DNA of 64,000 nt from Gordionus sp. m RMFG-2023 (Eukaryota; Nematomorpha; Gordioida; Chordodea; Parachordodidae): positions 27,514,869-27,578,868 of the forward strand of contig NC_088779.1 of NCBI RefSeq assembly GCF_954871325.1, given 5' to 3'. Within the stretch, counting starts at the first letter, position 1. Each line of letters begins with the position of its first letter. Position numbers and translations under genes: made by a program. Positions 58,520 to 64,000 of the stretch are shown one piece after another. Under the pieces are notes generated by a model. The model saw only the letters and a program-made list of their open reading frames with translations. It did no database searches and had not been told where the DNA came from.

Positions 58520-60400
58520 TTAGCCTGATTTTTAGATAACCATTTGGTATTTCGTCCTTTTAGAGTAAAACTTTTTTTATATGATTAAATATAACACCAA
58601 AACCAATTTAGTTTTAAAATTTAAAATAATAACGAAATAATAAAAAAAAAATATCTAGTAAAGTAAATATCAGGGAATAAATAAATATTTTCAATTTAAA
58701 AGAATGATTTTTATCTTTTATATTGGTGTTTTATGTATTTTTATCTTTATTATGTGGAATTCAAGTCGACTCTGAATCTTTCTAGTTTTTAATAGAGAGG
58801 GCAATATTTTAAAAATTCTGTTTTACTGGATATATATTCCAGTATGGTGTAGAGTATACCTATTCTATATCATACATATTTATAATTGTATTTATAAACA
58901 TCCTGTATAAATGAAATTTTATAAAATTTAAATTTGTTCTGAAAGCAAGATTTCTTTTAAATTTATATTGTAGATAATACTCTATAAATGTTGAAAAAAT
59001 ACTTTTTTGATCAAACAAAAAACCTAAAATTGATTTAAGATAGAGAGATTCTGATTCTATGGAATCCATATCCCAATACGATATATAATTTAATTTCAAT
59101 GTCTTTTACGTGTAAATAATTATAGAAATAAAAAACATTTTGAATTGATTAATCAAGCTTATTATTAAAAATATATTCATATTTGTTAATAATAAATACA
59201 GGTAGAGCTCTGGATGCTGCGAGAAGTATATATAATTTGTTTATATATTTATTTGCCACTTTTTTTTAAACCGGAAAAAACATCAATCTATGAATTAGTT
59301 AATGGAAAATTTATTATTTATTTATACATTATATTTGAAAAAAAAACAGATATTTAAAAAGGTAAGAGTCAGTTAGGCCATTAATATATCAGAAGCGATG
59401 AATTTATATTATAAATTTTTACAGAACTAAAATGGCCGCATATATTTTGGAAACCGATCGCATGACAAATAATTCTTAATCAAAAAGTTGAAATATTATA
59501 GGCTCCTCTTTTAAAAGTATATTAACTTCTTTCTCGAGTGGACAACAAGTTACCTCAAAAATTAGAGAAATATAATAATTTGTTATTTGATTTATAAAAA
59601 TATTTTCCCTTAGGTTCTGATGTTATATTTTTGATTTTGTATATCCTATATTTTCTTTTTTAGTAATATAGTATTTAAAAAATATATTAATAGTGACAAT
59701 GGCTTTCATTCTAAGTATATATTATTACTAATACATAACATATTACAGATATGTCTGATCAATATTTCCCAAAGGAGGAAGAATAATGTATTGCGTTTTT
59801 TTCTCACAAAACTCTTCACTACCCCTCCCTTTCCCCTCGGACCTTTACTCTAGTTTTGCTATTACAATTACCTTATATAATATTCTTCTTATTCTAATTT
59901 ATTTTCCATTTTGCACCCTCTTAAATGAAGGGGAAAATGGTATGCTAAATTTTATTAAAAATAGAGAAGAAATTTGACCTTACTCCTTCAGAATCTTATT
60001 TTAATTTATTGATTAATTGAATTTCTCTCTTTATAAAAAATAACTATAAAATATAATTCAATTTTTGATTTATTTTTATTGAAGATAAAATATAATTTTT
60101 TACAATATTATTATAATCTAACTTTAATTTAATTTTCCCTAAGCGGCATAAAAGAATATATTAATATACCAGGAATGGGTTTGACATTTTAAAATTAGAT
60201 ATTTTTCAAATTCATCATCTATATGCGTAAATTCCAGTGATATTTGCTAGAAAATTTAAAATCTAAGATGTTTCATATTTGATTCTCATATAGCTCTTAC
60301 TGTTACCCTTTTAGTATTTAGTGATGGTTGCCATTGCAGATTGAGGAAAAAAAATTTTTTTGACAAATATTGAAATTTTATTTAATAGTTTAAATAAATA
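58520..60400. repeat. Diverged segment, pairs with 45580-47800
   Basis: The second copy, in the same orientation. A 63-codon ORF at 59786 and its partner at 47183 start alike (MHCIFF and MYCVFF) but go out of frame with each other, so neither is called as a gene. Confidence 0.65.
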
Positions 60401-60496
60401 TTTAAAAATTGATTTTTCAAATTTTCTAAGGTACGCTTCTATGTTAATATGAGTTTATTTAAAATTAGAATATAATTCCTTAAGATTGCACATGAG

Positions 60497-62050
60497 CAGG
60501 CGCGTACGCAGGAATTTGGTTTGGGGGGGGGGGGGGGGGATAATAAAATTTTTTAAAAAATATTATTGTTAATTAAAAATACTAAGCATAAATTTATTAG
60601 GATTAATAACTTTTCTAATATACAATTTTAAACTAATGTGAATTAAAAAAATTTTATATATAAACCGGCATTGAAAAACTATAAAATAAATGTGAATTAT
60701 AAAATCTTAAGTGAATATAACCCACGATATGAATCACTTAAATGACCCAAAATTGAAATTTGAATTTTTTAAGCTTTTAAAATATATAAAGTATAAAAAA
60801 TTTAAATGGAAATATAAATTAATACACAAAACTTAGGAATAATTGTATTTTGTATGTTTTGAGCTAATTTTTCAATTATCTACCCTTGCTTGGCTTTAAA
60901 TGCCTATAAATATTCAAAAGATCCAAATCATTCAATCTACTTTCAGATGTTGTATTTCATAGGTATGTTTTTCACAGACATGCAGGCCTGGTCCCCGAGC
61001 CGGATCGTCTTTTAATTTTTTTGAATATACCCGCGCCCGGCCTGTAATTTTTTTTTAAAAAAACACCCGGGCGGCCTGAAAATTTTTTTAGAAAAAATAT
61101 CCGGGCCGAGCATGAAATCGCCATTATTTGCTATAAAAATCAAAAATAAATATAGTTTAAAAAATAACTGGCCTAAAAATTTTGATTTTCTAAAAAGCCG
61201 GGCCGGGCCTTAATTTTTTTTAAAAAAAACCCGGGTCGGAAAAAATTTTTAAAAAAAATCTGGGCCGTGTCCTGCAAATGGTACCTCTGCAAGGCTCTGT
61301 TATTCTTCTTAAAAAAGATAATGTTCTCTCATTAGTTTACTAAAGAGCTGCTAAAATATATAACCATTTTAATACATTAGGAGTATAATCTAAAATGTGT
61401 TTGAAATAATGCAAAGCATCCATAGAATTTTTTGGGACTGTTTCAACCATAGTTAATCTTTTAATCCTAGTTATTCAGCTAATAAGGCATCATAAGATAT
61501 TTTAACATCTTCATGATAAAAATCTAACAAATATTTATATTTTTTTTCTATCACCATATGAAAAAGGTTGGTAGAGGGGACATTTGTTTTATAATACTCT
61601 TCTACTGATCCTATATTAATGTTTTGACGATGAGCTTGCTTGCTGTAAGTCGAGGGGGGCAAATATTAAACACGTATAGCTCTGCTTTTGACTCAACAAT
61701 AACATATAAAATATGAAATTCTTCATCAACATTAGCTCTGATTTCCTTGAGTTCTAATAAAATTCTCTCCGCTATTCTCATCTTCTTAATCAAGTCAATG
61801 TTATGTTTTTGAAAAGTATTACATAAAATAGTCGTATAATTAAATAATACATTCTAATGAGAAAAAAAATTTGGAATAAGTATTGAATCCAATAATTTTC
61901 TTGCTTCTGAGGAAATATTTCTTTCAAGCCATTGTGATATTTCTGTAATAGCATTAATAATCGGCTCTTCTAACTCCATAAAAGCTGTTACTGCTTGATG
62001 GCGGAGACTCGATCACGTTGGGCAAGCTTGCAATTTATTTCACCCTGTTG
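60497..62050 (-). mobile_element. hAT element remnant with transposase pieces
   Basis: The terminus CAGGCGCGTACGCAGG at 60497, followed by a G-run of about 16, is a hAT-Tip100-like end. The minus strand then holds transposase pieces from about 62050 down to 61340: TAFMELEEPIINAITEISQW, RIAERILLELKEIRANVDEE, AHRQNINIGSVEEYYKT and MDALHYFKHILDYTPNVLK. ZMYM1-like hAT transposases share R...R.N.....EEYY....P.LD. Two or more frameshifts and stops separate the pieces. A G+C-rich repeat (60975-61299) sits between the end and the transposase. The opposite end was not found. Confidence 0.75.
60975..61299. mobile_element. G+C-rich hAT-like repeat inside the hAT remnant
   Basis: It has left CAGACATGCAGGCC and right GGTACCTCTGCAAGGCTCTG, with repeated inverted blocks (CCCGCGCCCGG, ACCCGGGCGG, GCCGGGCCGGGCC, AACCCGGGTCGG). 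The ends fit the hAT type loosely. Flanking 8-mers do not match, so the limits are approximate. Confidence 0.45.
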
Positions 62051-62674
62051 GACAAGGAATTTCAGAGATAATTATTATTTGACTAGAAATTTTGATAAAT
62101 ATTAGGCCCCTAAAATTTGATAAATAATAGGTAAATTACGCCAAGGAAAACTTGAAATCAAAATTAATTGATAAAATAACTTAGTAGATGAATGTGATAA
62201 ATAAATGTAATTATATATATATGAGATAGGAATAAATATTAACAAATATAAATTAATATTAACAATAATATTTTTGAAAAATATAATCCGGCATCTGCAT
62301 TTTTTTAGAGTCTAAAAAATTTCATAAAACAGTCAATATCTTAATTTTTTCGATAATATGAGTTTTAAATTTATTTTTTTGCTTAATGATTTTATTTTAC
62401 AATATTAAGTAAATGATATAACATGTTAATTTCTAAAATTAACAATTTTTGTAATAATGAATATATGTGATTTAAATAACTCCTTCCATCAAAATTTAGT
62501 GTTTGCTAATATTTGACCGATCAAACATACTATCTCAATTTACCTTATTTGACATGTTACCGCCTTAAAATCCTTGATTTATATTTAATTTTATTTATAA
62601 ATAAAAACCTTTGGGTTTTAAATGGCTATTATAAAACGAAACCTTTCCTCTAAATTGATGAATCTGCAGTGTAT
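62051..62674. other. AT-rich, no gene
   Basis: Nothing recognised. Confidence 0.5.
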
Positions 62675-62878
62675 ATGGGGATCATTAAATTTTTCGCTTT
62701 GTTATTAGCGTATTTGTTAATGTTGGAAGGGGAATTTGTGTCCATGGATGAATAATTCCATATTAAAAATTAACATTGTAATCATGGAATTTGCGTGTGA
62801 ACATATACTATCGGGAAAGAAATTAGAATATTCTAATGAGATAAAACCAGCTGATCTCAGTGCAAGATATGACTTAAG
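62675..62878 (+). CDS. Candidate secreted peptide, two ORF pieces
   Basis: ATG at 62675 opens 26 codons starting MGIIKFFALLLAYLLML, a good signal peptide, followed by EGEFVSMDE and TAA. Just downstream a second frame (62783-62878) reads MEFACEHILSGKKLEYS and NEIKPADLSARYDLS. No AG acceptor suits a direct join, so the pieces may be separate exons, a decayed gene or chance. The locus is more G+C-rich than its surroundings. A 77-codon minus frame (62717-62950) covers the same DNA and also looks protein-like. Confidence 0.25.
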
Positions 62879-62950
62879 TTGAATGCTGGAATTGCGATTA
62901 CAGTGTAAGGCATGCAGCCTCATACTTTCATTATATGACATTTTCAACAT

Positions 62951-63660
62951 CTATATAGTAATGAGAATGCAATTATTATGCCTGTTGTCTTAAAATAATA
63001 ATTGTTTTGGGGAAATGAAATTTAAAAAAAATACCCTTCGAATACATAATAACAACTTTTATTTAGAAATAATTTTATTACTTTTTACATTAAAATATAT
63101 ATTAATCATTATTATATTTGAAGTATATAATAAAATTGTAATATTTAATGAAGTTATATTTTCACAAAATTTTATTTTAAAGGCAAAAATATCTTCTATT
63201 GAAATTTATTCTATTGACATGCTATTTTTTGGATTTAAATAAATAAAGCCTCATTCAATAGTTATGAAGCTTATCCATTTTATTTAAATTAGTATATCTA
63301 TTTTTTATTTTTTTAAAAAATATATTATTTATTATAATATATATATATACATACCCATTAAGATATCTGTTCCTTATTTTTAATATTTTTCCTTTAGAGG
63401 CAGGAATTTTCATTTTTTTATTCATAAATGTACTGTTGTCATTTTCTTTATTATATAATTATTATCATGATCTAACTATTATTCAATAATAAATAGCAAA
63501 TAATAGAAGTATAATATATAGATATTATAGGATCATCACAGAAATCAATATATATAATTGGGCCAGTATTCATTAGGTGAACAATTAAACTAAGATATGA
63601 TGCAACTTATCAAAACATAAATTTTAAATCAAATAAAATAAATTTATTCCTAGATGGTAA
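62951..63660. other. AT-rich, no gene
   Basis: A 75-codon frame at 63015 is almost pure I, F, L, N and K and follows from composition. A (TA)n run lies at about 63340. Confidence 0.5.
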
Positions 63661-64000
63661 TAGAGGTCTTAATTGGATTAGGTTTCGGTCCGCCCGCCTG
63701 CTCCCCCATAGGGCGGGCGGTTGGGCGATCTAAATTTTACAAACGAATAGGTGGGTGGGCGGTTTAATTTTTTAAAATAAGGGCGGGTGGGTAGGCGGGT
63801 TAAAAAAATTTATAGATGAGCGGGCGGGTTAAAAAATTAAATTATTTATGTAAATATTAATAAAAAAAATTTTCTTATTTACTTTTTTGAATGTTAAAAT
63901 AAAATGTACTAATATGATATCATAAAATTATTTCTTAAAATTAACCTTTTTGTATATTTAAAACTACTTTGGTGGAAACGACAAGAGATTTGCCATGCTA
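63661..64000 (+). mobile_element. hAT element, continues past the window
   Basis: It begins TAGAGGTCTTAATTGG and has G+C-rich blocks (GTCCGCCCGCC, AGGGCGGGCGG, AGGTGGGTGGGCGG). Near the window end the + strand reads KLLWWKRQEICHA, the start of the hAT C-terminal region also seen in 49652-49795. Orientation is therefore opposite to the nested copy. Whether a right end follows cannot be seen. Confidence 0.85.

Noticed and set aside
63015-63242. 75-codon ORF
   Set aside because: Almost pure I, F, L, N and K from AT-rich sequence.

Overview
The window is strongly AT-rich (by eye about a quarter G+C), gene-poor, intron-bearing nuclear DNA packed with DNA transposons. The families present (hAT transposases, an animal-type MULE transposase fragment with the TNNSVEGWH motif, Ty3/gypsy remnants) and a secreted cystine-rich peptide gene point to an invertebrate animal. 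The species cannot be named from this sequence. Ten Ns at 11076-11085 show that it comes from a scaffold assembly.

Layout. Positions 1-7870 and 16548-24775 are two direct copies (A and B) of one locus, and the duplication resumes at 10019-11075 and 29184-30233 in the same order and orientation. Each copy carries a four-exon gene for a 120-residue protein (one intron is only 28 nt), a 150-codon ORF, a ~1.07 kb foldback element, a well-conserved patch with an exon pair split by a 32-nt intron, and, on the minus strand, the last exon of a small secreted knottin-like gene. The complete knottin gene is seen only in copy B (29525-30363); in copy A its first exon would fall at the assembly gap. In both copies roughly 1 kb of pure C/T sequence separates the two duplicated blocks, and a third C/T tract follows the gap. 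Copy A also has an exon-like ORF at 9801 that resembles the N-terminus of TMEM86 proteins.

The right half (30.9-64 kb) is almost entirely mobile-element debris in AT-rich filler. It holds a short gag-protease LTR fossil with both LTRs (30940-34373), a 1.5 kb near-palindromic foldback element (36484-38007), one hAT element nested inside another with 8-bp target duplications at both levels (48949-50260 and 49296-49960), an old gypsy pol fossil (about 50540-51560), several broken hAT transposases, and two diverged copies of a ~2 kb segment (45580-47800 and 58520-60400). A candidate secreted-peptide ORF lies at 62675. The window ends inside another hAT element.

hAT elements account for most recognisable insertions. 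Exact or near-exact 8-bp duplications mark at least six insertion loci, from a 60-bp miniature to a 1.3 kb element. Insertions shared by copies A and B predate the duplication, and the one found only in B (23861-24235) is younger. No rRNA, tRNA or CRISPR array was recognised. Gene calls rest on open frames, splice sites and the A/B comparison; no database search was possible.
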